From the NCBI RefSeq assembly GCF_041287255.1, contig NZ_JBGGTX010000003.1, positions 434,001 to 498,000 on the forward strand: 64,000 nt of DNA, written 5' to 3'. Shown in pieces: positions 1 through 10,500 of this stretch; position 1 is the stretch's first letter, and each line of letters begins with the position of its first letter. The position numbers and the translations under genes were made by a program. The notes under the pieces are model-generated. The model did no database searches and was not told where the DNA came from. It saw only the letters and a list, made by a program, of their open reading frames with translations. This DNA comes from Tamlana flava. GTDB taxonomy: Bacteria; Bacteroidota; Bacteroidia; Flavobacteriales; Flavobacteriaceae.

Positions 1-1887
1 TTCCACACCAAAACCGGTCATTTTTCTTTTTGGAAAATATGAAAGCGACAAAGTAGACTCAAACTGCTTAATCTCAGAAGCCACTCCAGTAGCGGTATTA
101 TAGTCTAAACTAAAGGTTGGTGAAGCCGACTCAAGTGTACGGTAATTGCCCCCCAATCTAAAAACGAGGTTGCGCCAAGGCTCGGCTTCTACAGCTAAAC
201 TGGTTAAATTTATGGTGGTTAGTTTATCATTGGAACTTGTTCCCACCACTGCCGATGACGCCAAACTTCTACCCAAAACATCAGTACTTGTGGTTAAACT
301 AGCCCCTATTTGCTCTACGTCGCGCCTGTTTCCTCCAGAAATTATGAGTCTGCTTTTTCTATCAATCAGCCATTTGCCCGAAATACCATATTTAAACTTG
401 TCGTCATCAAAACCATAAGCCAAAAAGCCTTCCAATCGCCAAGGATCATTCGGCCCAAAATAAGTTCGCCCACCTGTTCTTAACCGTAAACCTTCCACCT
501 CATTGAACCCAAAGGTTGAAAAAATAGGCCCATAATCCAACGGTAAGGTATTGAACTCAATATAACCCGATGCCAAAATGCTGCCTAAATTATAAAGACG
601 TTTAAATTTTTTAACTGTTTTTAGGGTGTCCAACATTTTGTAAACGCCCTTTTCGTCTTTGTTCAGTTCTTCCAAACGGTTTTCTGACCAAAAGCTGTCA
701 TCCCTATTGTAAACATCTTCGTTATAATTGGCAACTTCCTTTTCGTAGAATTTTTTATCCAACTCAATATCAAACTTGTAATTGTCGTAAAGCGTGGTTC
801 GTTTTCCATAAATGCCTCGGGATTTTTCCTTTTTATTGAATGCAAAGTCACTCATCATATAATCGCGCTTCACAAGAAAAAGGGAATCGTTCAGCACCTC
901 AAATTCCTGTTCAATATATATTTCTTTCACCCAGTTAATATTGGCACTTTTTGAAGCCTGAAGATTAATTTCTTTAATGGCATAAGTGGTATCGGCCACC
1001 CAAAAATCGCCCTTAAACGTCAGTTCGTTTTTACGCCTTGGGTAGTAAATGATGTTATAGCACCACTTATTATCTATAAAAGCGCTATCGGAAAGCACAT
1101 AGTTGTATGTGCTAACGCCCGTTCTGGATAATGGGCTTACAAAACTTTTATCAAAAAATTTCAAGTAGTTATCATAAACGTTAAAATCGGAATACAGGTC
1201 ATCAACAAAATCAATAATCACTTGATTATCGCTGAATCCAGAATTTTTGTTCCCTTTTAAAACTTCTTTTGTTTTATTAGTTACGTTATCGCCATAAACC
1301 TGCGAAACCGCCTCGTTTATAAACATGGGCAGGTAGGTCTTGCCGGTGACACGAGAGGTGTCCACCTCATTAAAAACAAACTCCATACCTTTAAACAGCT
1401 TGCTTTTAATCAGGGCACTGTCAATGGTATTTAAATCGAATTCAACCTTTTCATACTTGTTGTATTGATATTGTTTGAATTGCTTTAGGCCGTTACTGCG
1501 TTTATTAGCCCATATTTTTTTTAGCAAATCTATTGCCGGATTATTCTTTTTGGGCTGTTTACCAGAAATAATAACAACCTGATCCAGTTGGGCAGCTTCT
1601 TCCTTTAAAATGAATTTTAAATCGTAATTCACCCTTTTTTCCAAAGGAATATTCAACGTTTCATAACCGATAAAAGATACGGTTAAGGCACCCCATGTCT
1701 CATCAGATTCTAAATAAAACCGACCGTCTTCATTGGTGATGGTTCCTATAGTTGAACCTTTAAAAATAATCGTTGCAAAAGCAACAGGAGCGTCAAATTC
1801 ATCAAACACATAACCACTAACCTTTGTTTGCGAGGAGGCAGAAAAAATTCCGAAAAAGAAAATAAAAATTAGCAGTTTTAGGTTCAT
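1..1887 (-). CDS. DUF5686 / carboxypeptidase-regulatory-like domain protein (3' end cut by window)
   Basis: This reading frame stays open for 629 codons from the ATG at 1887 to the window edge, so the C-terminus is missing. It begins with a signal peptide (MNLKLLIFIFFFGIFSASSQ). A carboxypeptidase-D-regulatory-like beta-sandwich follows at about residues 22-100, with the typical NEDGRFYLES and VSFIGYETL stretches, as in many outer-membrane proteins of Bacteroidota. The rest matches my recollection of the DUF5686 family, whose C-terminal half is expected to form an outer-membrane barrel. The role is unknown; TonB-type regulatory domains suggest outer-membrane localisation. It lies downstream of pdhB on the same strand but is separated from it by a terminator, so it is probably transcribed on its own. 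Confidence 0.8.
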   Translation of the reverse strand, partial: MNLKLLIFIFFFGIFSASSQTKVSGYVFDEFDAPVAFATIIFKGSTIGTITNEDGRFYLESDETWGALTVSFIGYETLNIPLEKRVNYDLKFILKEEAAQLDQVVIISGKQPKKNNPAIDLLKKIWANKRSNGLKQFKQYQYNKYEKVEFDLNTIDSALIKSKLFKGMEFVFNEVDTSRVTGKTYLPMFINEAVSQVYGDNVTNKTKEVLKGNKNSGFSDNQVIIDFVDDLYSDFNVYDNYLKFFDKSFVSPLSRTGVSTYNYVLSDSAFIDNKWCYNIIYYPRRKNELTFKGDFWVADTTYAIKEINLQASKSANINWVKEIYIEQEFEVLNDSLFLVKRDYMMSDFAFNKKEKSRGIYGKRTTLYDNYKFDIELDKKFYEKEVANYNEDVYNRDDSFWSENRLEELNKDEKGVYKMLDTLKTVKKFKRLYNLGSILASGYIEFNTLPLDYGPIFSTFGFNEVEGLRLRTGGRTYFGPNDPWRLEGFLAYGFDDDKFKYGISGKWLIDRKSRLIISGGNRRDVEQIGASLTTSTDVLGRSLASSAVVGTSSNDKLTTINLTSLAVEAEPWRNLVFRLGGNYRTLESASPTFSLDYNTATGVASEIKQFESTLSLSYFPKRKMTGFGVE

Positions 1888-1967
1888 TCAGGGTAATGTA
1901 TTAAGAAAATGGGGTAATGGGGTTTAAGCGCAAATATACAAATAGACTTTTTAAGTTTTATAAAACA

Positions 1968-2003
1968 AAAAACTTCATTAACAATTACGCCAATGAAGTT
2001 TTT
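1968..2003 (-). terminator. Rho-independent terminator after pdhB
   Basis: A 12-bp perfect stem (AAAAACTTCATT paired with AATGAAGTTTTT) with a 12-nt loop lies 22 nt beyond the pdhB stop codon. On the minus strand its 3' arm ends in a T run. It separates pdhB from the DUF5686 gene. Confidence 0.75.
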
Positions 2004-2025
2004 ATATGCTGTAAAGAATAGTTTC

Positions 2026-3006
2026 CTATAATTTATACATTACTTTTTTAACGGCCTTGATAACATCTTCATGATTTGGCAACCATTCTGCCAACAATAC
2101 TGGCGAGTAAGGTGCAGGTGTATCGGCTGTATTTATTTTTACAACTGGAGCATCTAAATAATCAAATGCTTCAGATTGCACTAAATAGGTAATTTCAGTA
2201 GCTACGTTGCCAAATGGCCAAGCTTCTTCAAGAACAACCAATCGGTTTGTTTTTTTAACAGAATCCACAATGGCTTTTCTGTCCATTGGGCGAACAGTAC
2301 GCAAATCTATAATTTCACAAGAAATACCTTCCTTTTCAAGTTCATCGGCTGCTTTAAAAGCTTCTTTTATTATTTTCCCAAAAGAAACAATGGTCACATC
2401 AGTTCCTTCACGTTTAACATCCGCAACACCTAGTGGCACAATGTACTCGCCTTCCGGCACCTCGCCTTTATCGCCGTACATTTGCTCACTTTCCATGAAA
2501 ATTACTGGGTCATCATCACGAATGGATGCTTTTAACAAGCCTTTGGCGTCATAAGGGTTTGAAGGCACAACTACCTTTAAACCTGGTGTGTTGGCAAACC
2601 AGTTTTCAAATGCTTGCGAGTGTGTTGCCCCCAATTGTCCCGCCGACGCTGTTGGTCCACGAAAAACAATAGGACATTTAAACTGGCCACCAGACATTTG
2701 TCTGATTTTTGCAGCGTTGTTTATAATTTGGTCAATTCCAACTAAAGAGAAGTTGAAGGTCATGTACTCTACAATAGGGCGGTTTCCTGTCATGGTCGAA
2801 CCGATGGCTATCCCGGCAAAACCAAGCTCAGCGATTGGTGTATCGATTACACGTTTAGGGCCAAATTCATCCAACATACCTTTTGAGGCTTTGTAAGCAC
2901 CGTTATATTCGGCTACCTCTTCACCCATTAAGTAAATGCTCTCATCTCGGCGCATTTCTTCGCTCATAGCTTCACAAATGGCTTCTCTAAATTGAATTGT
3001 TTTCAT
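2026..3006 (-). CDS. pdhB: Pyruvate dehydrogenase E1 component, beta subunit
   Basis: The 326-residue product is the transketolase-like beta subunit of the E1 enzyme that decarboxylates pyruvate with thiamine diphosphate and feeds acetyl groups to E2. The pyrimidine-binding domain is N-terminal (MGEEVAEYNGAYK, then the PIAELGFAGIAIG region) and the transketolase C-terminal domain follows (VTIVSFGKIIKEA, IDLRTVRPMD). I start the gene at MKTIQF because an upstream in-frame ATG at 3066 would add 20 residues with no family match. The alpha subunit and E2 are not next to it, so it appears to be a split locus. An alternative is a branched-chain 2-oxoacid dehydrogenase beta subunit, but the short form and sequence favour PdhB. 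Confidence 0.92.
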   Translation of the reverse strand: MKTIQFREAICEAMSEEMRRDESIYLMGEEVAEYNGAYKASKGMLDEFGPKRVIDTPIAELGFAGIAIGSTMTGNRPIVEYMTFNFSLVGIDQIINNAAKIRQMSGGQFKCPIVFRGPTASAGQLGATHSQAFENWFANTPGLKVVVPSNPYDAKGLLKASIRDDDPVIFMESEQMYGDKGEVPEGEYIVPLGVADVKREGTDVTIVSFGKIIKEAFKAADELEKEGISCEIIDLRTVRPMDRKAIVDSVKKTNRLVVLEEAWPFGNVATEITYLVQSEAFDYLDAPVVKINTADTPAPYSPVLLAEWLPNHEDVIKAVKKVMYKL

Positions 3007-3163
3007 TAAAAAAATTTTAAATGGAGTAGCAAAAATAACAATAAAAGGCGGATGTTCTAGTAACATTTTTTTAAAATTTACTATGCACGCATAGTAAATA
3101 TTCAGAATAAAATAATTACCTTCGTATCCTGAAAAAAATAAGACCTTTTAACTTCAAAATATT

Positions 3164-3910
3164 ATGAAAATATTAGTGTGTATTAGTCACGTACCAGACA
3201 CTACATCAAAGATTAATTTTATGGATGGCGACACCAAATTCGACACAAATGGTGTACAGTTTGTTATCAACCCGAATGATGAATTTGGTTTAACCCGTGC
3301 TATGTGGTTTAAAGAAAAACAAGGTGCAACTGTTACCGTTGTAAATGTTGGCGGTGCCCAAACTGAACCAACATTGCGCAAAGCGTTAGCCATTGGTGCC
3401 GATGCGGCAATCCGTGTAAACACATTAGCTACTGATGGGTTTTCGGTTGCAAAACAATTAGCCAATGTGGTTAAAGATGGAGGTTACGATTTGGTAATTG
3501 CTGGTCGTGAATCTATAGATTATAATGGCTGCATGGTTCCAGGCATGTTAGCTGGTTTAACGGGAGCCAACTTTATAAATAATTGTATAGCTTTAGAAGT
3601 TGACGGAACTGCTGCAAAAGCCACCAGAGAAATTGATGGCGGTAAAGAAACGGTTTCAACTTCGTTGCCTTTGGTTATTGGTGGACAAAAAGGTTTAGTA
3701 AATGAAAGTGATTTGCGCATACCAAATATGCGAGGCATCATGATGGCAAGAAAGAAACCACTAACTGTGGTTGAAGCAGTTGATGCCAACGCTGAAACCA
3801 CATCCGTTTCATTTGAAAAACCTGCTCCAAAAGGTGCGGTTACATTGGTGTCTCCAGACAATTTAGACGAATTGGTAAACCTACTTCATAATGAAGCCAA
3901 GGTGATTTAA
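3164..3910 (+). CDS. etfB: Electron transfer flavoprotein, beta subunit
   Basis: The 248-residue protein has the ETF beta signature: it starts MKILVCISHVPDTTSKI, carries the AMP-site region VIAGRESIDYNG, and has the conserved PLVIGGQKGLVNESDLRIPN segment. With EtfA it forms the FAD/AMP heterodimer that takes electrons from acyl-CoA dehydrogenases and passes them to ETF:quinone oxidoreductase. It is divergent from pdhB and is followed by etfA after 118 bp. That spacer is filled by a pair of hairpin repeats, which is unusual for a stoichiometric two-subunit operon. Confidence 0.95.
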   Translation: MKILVCISHVPDTTSKINFMDGDTKFDTNGVQFVINPNDEFGLTRAMWFKEKQGATVTVVNVGGAQTEPTLRKALAIGADAAIRVNTLATDGFSVAKQLANVVKDGGYDLVIAGRESIDYNGCMVPGMLAGLTGANFINNCIALEVDGTAAKATREIDGGKETVSTSLPLVIGGQKGLVNESDLRIPNMRGIMMARKKPLTVVEAVDANAETTSVSFEKPAPKGAVTLVSPDNLDELVNLLHNEAKVI

Positions 3911-4022
3911 AGCCCCTCCCAACCTCCCCGAAAGGGAGGAAAGATTGAAAAAGTATTAAACAAAAAACCTATTGACCCCTCATAGGATAAGTCCTTCCCC
4001 CTCGGGGAAGCTAGATGGGGCT
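3911..4022. repeat. Paired-hairpin inverted repeat (REP/BIME-like) between etfB and etfA
   Basis: The element starts at the base after the etfB stop codon. Its ends, AGCCCC and GGGGCT, are inverted. Each end also folds on itself: CCTCCC-CGAAA-GGGAGG on the left (3923-3939) and CTTCCCC-CTC-GGGGAAG on the right (3994-4010). The roughly 30-nt arms are imperfect inverted copies of each other. The design looks like REP doublets rather than an insertion sequence, since there is no coding capacity inside. A related single hairpin is found at about 34675-34690. Confidence 0.7.
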
Positions 4023-4028
4023 AATTAT

Positions 4029-4988
4029 ATGTCAATTTTAGTATATACAGAATCAGAACAAGGTAAATTTAAAAAAACAGCTTTTGAAGTTGCTTCCTAC
4101 GCCAAAGCAGTTGCCTCCCAACTCGGAACTACGGTAACAGCTATAGCCATAAATGTGAATGACACTTCAGCACTAGGCAACTACGGTGTGGACAAAGTTT
4201 TAAATGTAAAAAACATTGAGTTAGAAAAATTTAATGCCAATGCATTTGCTTCGGTCATCAAACAGGCCGCAGAAAAAGAAGGCACTAAAGTCGTTATTAT
4301 AAGCTCAAGTGCAGACAGCAAATATTTAGCGCCCCTATTGGCGGTGGGCCTAAATGCAGGTTATGCATCTAATGTGGTTGAAGTACCTTCAAGCTCCAGT
4401 CCTTTTACAGTAAAACGTACGGCATTTACCAATAAAGCATTCGAAAACACCCAAATAAATACCGATGTGAAAATTGTTGGGGTTTCAAATAATTCACATG
4501 GTTTGGTTGAAAATAGTGGTAGCGCTTCTGCAGAGGACTTCTCTCCTTCCATCCCAGAATTAAAGGTTAAAGTAGAATCTGTTGATAAGGCAACCGACAA
4601 AGTTACCATTGCCGATGCTGAAATTGTTGTTTCTGGTGGAAGAGGTTTAAAAGGTCCTGAAAACTGGGGCATGATTGAAGAACTGGCTGATGTTTTAGGC
4701 GCAGCTACCGCATGCTCAAAACCAGTTTCAGACTTAGGCTGGAGACCACATAGTGAACACGTTGGACAAACAGGGAAACCCGTAGCTTCAAATTTATACA
4801 TCGCTATAGGTATATCTGGAGCCATTCAACATTTGGCTGGAATTAATGCATCGAAAGTAAAAGTGGTCATCAATACAGACCCCGAAGCGCCATTCTTTAA
4901 AGCCGCAGATTACGGTGTGGTAGGTGATGCTTTTCAGGTAGTTCCAGAACTCATCGAAAAATTAAAAGCTTTTAAAGCGGAGCAGTAA
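4029..4988 (+). CDS. etfA: Electron transfer flavoprotein, alpha subunit
   Basis: The 319-residue protein is the FAD-binding ETF subunit. The C-terminal FAD domain is clear: VSGGRGLKGPENWG, SKPVSDLGWRPHSEHVGQTGK, IAIGISGAIQHLAG and VINTDPEAPFF, at about residues 195-300. I choose the ATG at 4029 (MSILVYTESEQ), which matches the family N-terminus. An upstream in-frame ATG at 3972 only reads through the hairpin repeat and gives a proline/serine-rich tail of 19 residues. It works with EtfB in electron transfer from beta-oxidation and amino-acid catabolism. Confidence 0.95.
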   Translation: MSILVYTESEQGKFKKTAFEVASYAKAVASQLGTTVTAIAINVNDTSALGNYGVDKVLNVKNIELEKFNANAFASVIKQAAEKEGTKVVIISSSADSKYLAPLLAVGLNAGYASNVVEVPSSSSPFTVKRTAFTNKAFENTQINTDVKIVGVSNNSHGLVENSGSASAEDFSPSIPELKVKVESVDKATDKVTIADAEIVVSGGRGLKGPENWGMIEELADVLGAATACSKPVSDLGWRPHSEHVGQTGKPVASNLYIAIGISGAIQHLAGINASKVKVVINTDPEAPFFKAADYGVVGDAFQVVPELIEKLKAFKAEQ

Positions 4989-5160
4989 ATTGGCTCGATA
5001 TAAGTAAGCTGTGCTTATTAATCTCTTTTATCGAGTAATTTATTATTTTTATAAATTGTATAGTCCTTTTTAACTGCTTAAATTAGCATTTTATATATAA
5101 TTGTGTCTTGGCACTTGGTAAAGTTCTAATTTAAACAGTTCTTTGCGTTTTTATTAAATT

Positions 5161-5784
5161 ATGAGTTTAGTACGATTAAACATAAAAGGTATTTCCTATA
5201 GCCAAACCCAAAATGGCGCTTATGCGCTGATTTTAAATGAAGTAGACGGCGAACGAAAACTCCCTATCGTCATTGGTGCTTTTGAGGCACAATCTATAGC
5301 CATAGCTTTAGAAAAAGAAATTAGCCCACCACGCCCCTTAACTCACGATTTATTTAAAAATTTTGCCGATCGATTCGACATCGTTGTAAAACAAGTCATT
5401 ATCCACAAATTGGTCGACGGCGTTTTCTATTCCAGTTTAATTTGTGAACGCGATAAAATTGAGGAAATCATTGATGCTAGAACCAGTGACGCCATTGCTT
5501 TGGCACTCCGTTTTCAGGCACCTATTTTCACTTATAAAAACATACTTGACAAAGCTGGAATTTATTTAAAAGTGAACCCTAAAAAGGACGAAGAAAAAGA
5601 GAGTGCTGAAGATAGTATTTTAATGGATGAACTAGTTGCTAATGAGCTTGAACCCAAAGCACCGCGCGAAAACCTAAAGGGAAAAACCCTTGAAGAACTT
5701 CAAAAATTGCTTGATGAGGCTGTTGCCAAAGAAGACTACGAAAAGGCAGCGCACATTAGAGACGAAATCTCCAAAAGAGAATAA
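5161..5784 (+). CDS. Bifunctional nuclease family protein with UVR motif
   Basis: The 207-residue protein has the DUF151 bifunctional nuclease domain at about residues 1-135 (LPIVIGAFEAQSIAIALE, then DARTSDAIALALRFQAPIFT). An acidic linker leads to a C-terminal UvrB/UvrC-type motif (LEELQKLLDEAVAKEDYEKA) at about residues 175-207. Plant and bacterial relatives have been reported to act on DNA and RNA, but the cellular role is not settled. It lies 16 bp upstream of the nucleoside transporter gene, so the two are probably co-transcribed. That suggests, but does not prove, a link with nucleic-acid turnover. Confidence 0.85.
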   Translation: MSLVRLNIKGISYSQTQNGAYALILNEVDGERKLPIVIGAFEAQSIAIALEKEISPPRPLTHDLFKNFADRFDIVVKQVIIHKLVDGVFYSSLICERDKIEEIIDARTSDAIALALRFQAPIFTYKNILDKAGIYLKVNPKKDEEKESAEDSILMDELVANELEPKAPRENLKGKTLEELQKLLDEAVAKEDYEKAAHIRDEISKRE

Positions 5785-5800
5785 TATCACTTTATAATAT

Positions 5801-7330
5801 ATGGGAAAATTGCTTTTGTTTTTTGTTGCTCTATTTTTACTTTTCACTTCACCAACTGTAGCTCAAGACATTCAACAAAGCAAAATAACGGAAGAAACAA
5901 TATCTAAGACTGCTTTAATTTTGGTGGATTCCAGTCAATCGGTCACCAATCAATTAAAAGCTGTTGATATACTCGAACCGGAAGCCAAAAAGCCTTCCGA
6001 TACCTCATCGGAAATAATACCCAGTCAAGGTTTCTCAATGGGCAGTATGTGGCGCGGAGTTATCGGTATGATTTCATTGGTATTTATTGCCTTTTTATTT
6101 AGTAGCAATAAACGGGCTATAAACTGGAAAGTTGTTGGTATCGGCCTAACATTTCAACTTTTAATTGCCATTGGTGTTTTAAAGATTCCTTTTATTAAGA
6201 ACATTTTTGAATTTATTGGAAGCCTGTTTGTTCAGGTGCTTGAATTCACTAGAGCAGGCAGTAAATTCCTTTTTGAAGGCCTTGTTGTAGATATGGATAC
6301 CTTTGGATTTATATTTGCTTTTCAAGTGCTTCCAACCATCATATTCTTCTCAGCTTTAACCTCAGTTTTATTCTACTTGGGCATTATTCAAAAAGTTGTA
6401 AAAGCCATGGCTTGGTTACTTTCAAAAACCTTGAAAATTTCAGGAGCAGAAAGTTTAAGTGTTGCCGGAAATATCTTTTTAGGGCAAACCGAAGCGCCGC
6501 TTTTAATCAAAGCCTACTTGGAAAAAATGAACAAATCTGAAATGCTGTTGGTTATGATTGGTGGCATGGCAACGGTTGCAGGAGCTGTTTTAGCAGCTTA
6601 TATTGGTTTTCTTGGTGGCGATGACCCAGCTTTAAGATTATTTTATGCAAAACATTTATTGGCAGCATCTGTAATGGCAGCCCCTGGAGCCATCGTTATT
6701 TCTAAAATATTGTATCCGCAAACTGAAGATGTTAACACCGATGTTTCGGTTTCACAAGAAAAAATCGGTTCAAATTTTTTAGATGCCATTGCCAATGGTA
6801 CAACTGAGGGGTTAAAATTAGCTGTAAATGTTGGCGCTATGTTATTAGTTTTTGTCGCCTTTATTGCCATGTTCAATGGTATTTTGGGATGGGTTGGCGA
6901 TATAACCTATTTAAACGGCTGGATAGCCAATAACACGTCCTATGAAAGTTTGTCTTTAGAGTTAATTTTAGGTTATGTGTTTGCGCCTTTAATGTGGCTT
7001 ATTGGTGTTGCACAGGAAGATATGGCACTGATGGGACAACTTTTGGGCATAAAAATCGCTGCAAGTGAATTTATCGGGTATATTCAATTGGCTGATTTGA
7101 AAAATGTAGGCAGTAGTATTCATCTAACTTATGAAAAATCCATAATCATGGCCACTTATATGCTTTGCGGATTTGCAAATTTTGCCTCTATAGGCATCCA
7201 AATTGGAGGTATAGGTTCTTTGGCGCCCGGGCAACGTAAAACACTTTCCAGATTTGGCATGAAGGCACTTATAGGTGGCACAATTGCTTCGTTAATTTCT
7301 GCTACTATTGCGGGAATGATTATTGGTTAA
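5801..7330 (+). CDS. NupC-type concentrative nucleoside transporter with N-terminal periplasmic extension
   Basis: The 509-residue membrane protein has the CNT (NupC) layout: an N-terminal transport domain, a gate domain (SLSVAGNIFLGQTEAPLLIKAYL) and a C-terminal core (VFAPLMWLIGVAQEDMALMGQLLG; GFANFASIGIQIGGI). The family imports nucleosides with sodium or protons. Unusually, a signal peptide (MGKLLLFFVALFLLFTSPTVAQ) and about 60 hydrophilic residues precede the first transport helix near residue 86. It follows the bifunctional nuclease gene by 16 bp. No terminator is seen downstream. Substrate range cannot be told from sequence. Confidence 0.9.
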   Translation: MGKLLLFFVALFLLFTSPTVAQDIQQSKITEETISKTALILVDSSQSVTNQLKAVDILEPEAKKPSDTSSEIIPSQGFSMGSMWRGVIGMISLVFIAFLFSSNKRAINWKVVGIGLTFQLLIAIGVLKIPFIKNIFEFIGSLFVQVLEFTRAGSKFLFEGLVVDMDTFGFIFAFQVLPTIIFFSALTSVLFYLGIIQKVVKAMAWLLSKTLKISGAESLSVAGNIFLGQTEAPLLIKAYLEKMNKSEMLLVMIGGMATVAGAVLAAYIGFLGGDDPALRLFYAKHLLAASVMAAPGAIVISKILYPQTEDVNTDVSVSQEKIGSNFLDAIANGTTEGLKLAVNVGAMLLVFVAFIAMFNGILGWVGDITYLNGWIANNTSYESLSLELILGYVFAPLMWLIGVAQEDMALMGQLLGIKIAASEFIGYIQLADLKNVGSSIHLTYEKSIIMATYMLCGFANFASIGIQIGGIGSLAPGQRKTLSRFGMKALIGGTIASLISATIAGMIIG

Positions 7331-7550
7331 ATAAATATTTGACATAGAAGCAATTAGAAGCAAGTATTTTCACTATTACATCATCAAAAGACAAAATTTT
7401 CAATAAAATGGACATTTTACACACTACTTTTTGCTGATTTACACCTCATATTTGTTGATAATGATCATTTATTTTACAATCTTGTAGACATGAACTAAAC
7501 TCTATTAACAACTATTATTACCATAAATTAATAGTATTGATTAAAAGCTA

Positions 7551-10500
7551 ATGAAGACGAAAACATTTCCATTCAAAAAATTTCACCTTATACTAATAAG
7601 TTTGTTTCTCACAAACTGCTTATTCTCTCAAGATATTACCACTGGCTTAGTCCTGCAATACACATTTGGTAATGCTACCAACAATGTTATTGCTGATGAA
7701 TCTGCAAATAATTATAGTGCGATTCTTAGAGGAACTGCTTCAATCACTTCTAAAGATTATAAAAACACTTTAAGTTTAGATGGTGGTGACAGTAATTACC
7801 TTGAAATACAAAACACAAATAACCCCGGTAATCTATTTGGAAGTTTATCGGAGTTTACTATTTCGGCATGGGTATTTATAAATGAAAATTCAACATGGGC
7901 ACGTATATTCGATTTTGGTTCTAGCACAGATAATTATTTATTTCTTGCACCCCAAGGAGGTGCTGGAAACGTGCGTTGTGCCATAAAATATAATGGAAAT
8001 GAACTATCTATAGATGGCAGTAGTGCCTTGGCTGTTGGTGAATGGGTTCATGTAGCAGTTAGCTATTCTGGGAGTACAGCAAGAATTTATGTAAATTCTG
8101 TTTTAGCTAGCCAGGGAACCATACCCTATTCTCCGGCAACACTTGGCACAAATAATTATACGCAAAATTATTTAGGGAAGTCACAATGGCCAGATCCATA
8201 CTTTAATGGATATATTGCTGATTTTAGAATCTATAATCGTGCACTTTCGCCAGCTGACATTAATGAACTTATATTAAATCAGTTAAGGACAAATTTACAA
8301 TCTGTTATTGATGTTGCTGAAGCATATCAAAATCCGTCAAGCGAATTAACGGACGGGATAGCAAATGCTCAAACGATACTTGCCAACTCAACATCTGCAT
8401 CAGAACTTGAGCTTGCTATTGAAAATTTAGACTCTATAATTTTACAATTTGAATATGATTCTGCATCACCAAGTAACCCTTATGACATAGCATATAAAAT
8501 TGTAAACCCAAGTTTTGAATCATATTTTGAAGGCTGGACCAATAATGGCATGGCCTCTCAAACTAATACTGCCTTTCCGATTAAAGATGGCAATATTTAC
8601 CTTGAAAAATGGGTAAATTCAGGAAGTCAAATTCCAGATGTAAGCGTACAACAGACCATAACCGGATTGCCTAATGGATTTTATAGCCTTACAGTTGCTA
8701 CTGGACTTATTCAACAGTCAGGTGCTGGAGGCACTCCAACAGGTGCATATATTTTTGCTGACGATAATGCTACAGCAGTTGATACTTTTGGAGACCGTAA
8801 GGTTGACTTTTTTTTGACAAACGGAACTACTACTATTGGTTTAAAAGCAGAAAATGCCACTGGAAATTGGCTAAGCTGTGATAACTACAGATTACAGTAT
8901 AAAGGTTTTGATATTGCAGACGCAAAAACTTATCTCCAAGATTTAATCGATGCTGCAAACCCTCTATTACTAGAAAAAATGAATGATACAAGTCGTTCAG
9001 AACTTGAGAATGCCATAAATTCTGGGGAGCAAACCATAGCAAATTCATCAGCCACCCAAGAGGAAATTGCCAGTGTCATTCAACTATTAATAGATAAGAC
9101 AAAGACAGCTCAAGCCTCTATTGATGCTTATATCAGTTTACAAAATACCATTGACACAGCAGTGTCCATTTATGGAGATGGTAGTGGAAATGAAGCTGCA
9201 GCATTACAAGATGCAATCGATACAGCCACAAATGTAAATAACAATTTATCAGTGAGCACTCAAGTTGTGAATGATGCAATAGATGGTTTAAAATCAGCTA
9301 TTTTCAGTTATCAGGTAGCAAATCCAACAGATACGGCTCCAACAGTTATTACTAACCCTAACTATGCCAGAGGTTCTACTATGGCCTTTGGTCGAAGTAC
9401 AATTACTGGAATCGCTCTTTCATCATTAAAAGAATATGGATTTTGTTGGAGTACAAATGAAAACCCACAAATAACTACCGACGAAAGAACTACAAAATAT
9501 TTTGTTAATAATGGTAATATCTACCATATTGAGAACCTAGAACCATCTACTGTTTATTATATGAGAGCTTATGCCTTAACAAACGGTAATGCCGTAGGTT
9601 ATGGAGAAGTAATTAAGTTTTATACAATTCCAAAAGGGACAGTAACTTATTCACTAAGGACTGGTGGCATGCCGAGTGATGTGCTAACGAGACTCAATGA
9701 GGCCATGTCATCGGCCGTTGGATATTTCAACAACCTAACTAGTATTAAAGGCCATCATTTGAACGTAGGCTATTCATCGGGCGTTCGAACCGCAGAAGCT
9801 TCATACGGCGGTTACATGACCTTTGGACCAGACGCATCTTATCAAAGAGCTGGAACTGCTCTTCACGAAATGGGGCATACCATAGGTGTAGGCACCCATA
9901 GTATATGGTATGGACCTTCTTCCCCATTGAGAGAAACAGGCTCTAGTGGACTTTGGTTAGGTGATAGAACAGACGCACTTATTCAGTTTATTGAAAACAA
10001 CAACAATAGTCATTTAACTGGTGACTCAGTCCATATGTGGCCTTATGGTATTAATGGAGCGCATGAAGATAACGGAAGTGAGTTTTTATATATAGCGAAT
10101 GCCCTAGTTCATCAAGCTCTTGGAGAAGACGGTTTGCCTCCAACCTATACCTATGCTACACCTGCATTTACTTTTAAGTTGAAAAATGATACTACTAAAT
10201 ACTACATAAAAAGTGAAGGAATATCAACTGGTCGAAATACGGCTTTTATAGCTGTTAATGATTTAGGTAATCTTGTAAATCAGGTTATGAGTCCAGATGA
10301 GGCTTTAAATGATGACAAAGCCGCGTGGTATATTAATTTTAACCCAATCAATTCCTATTATACTATAAAAAATGTGGCATCAGGCAATTATTTCACCTAC
10401 AAAAGTACTGGCACCAATGGATTTGGGACAGTCACAAGAACAAATCCAGCTTCAAATGATTATTTTCAACTGATGCAGGCGCGTGTGGAAACTACAGTTA

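Noticed and set aside
3972..4028. N-terminal extension of EtfA
   Set aside because: The extra 19 residues are translated hairpin repeat; homology starts at 4029.
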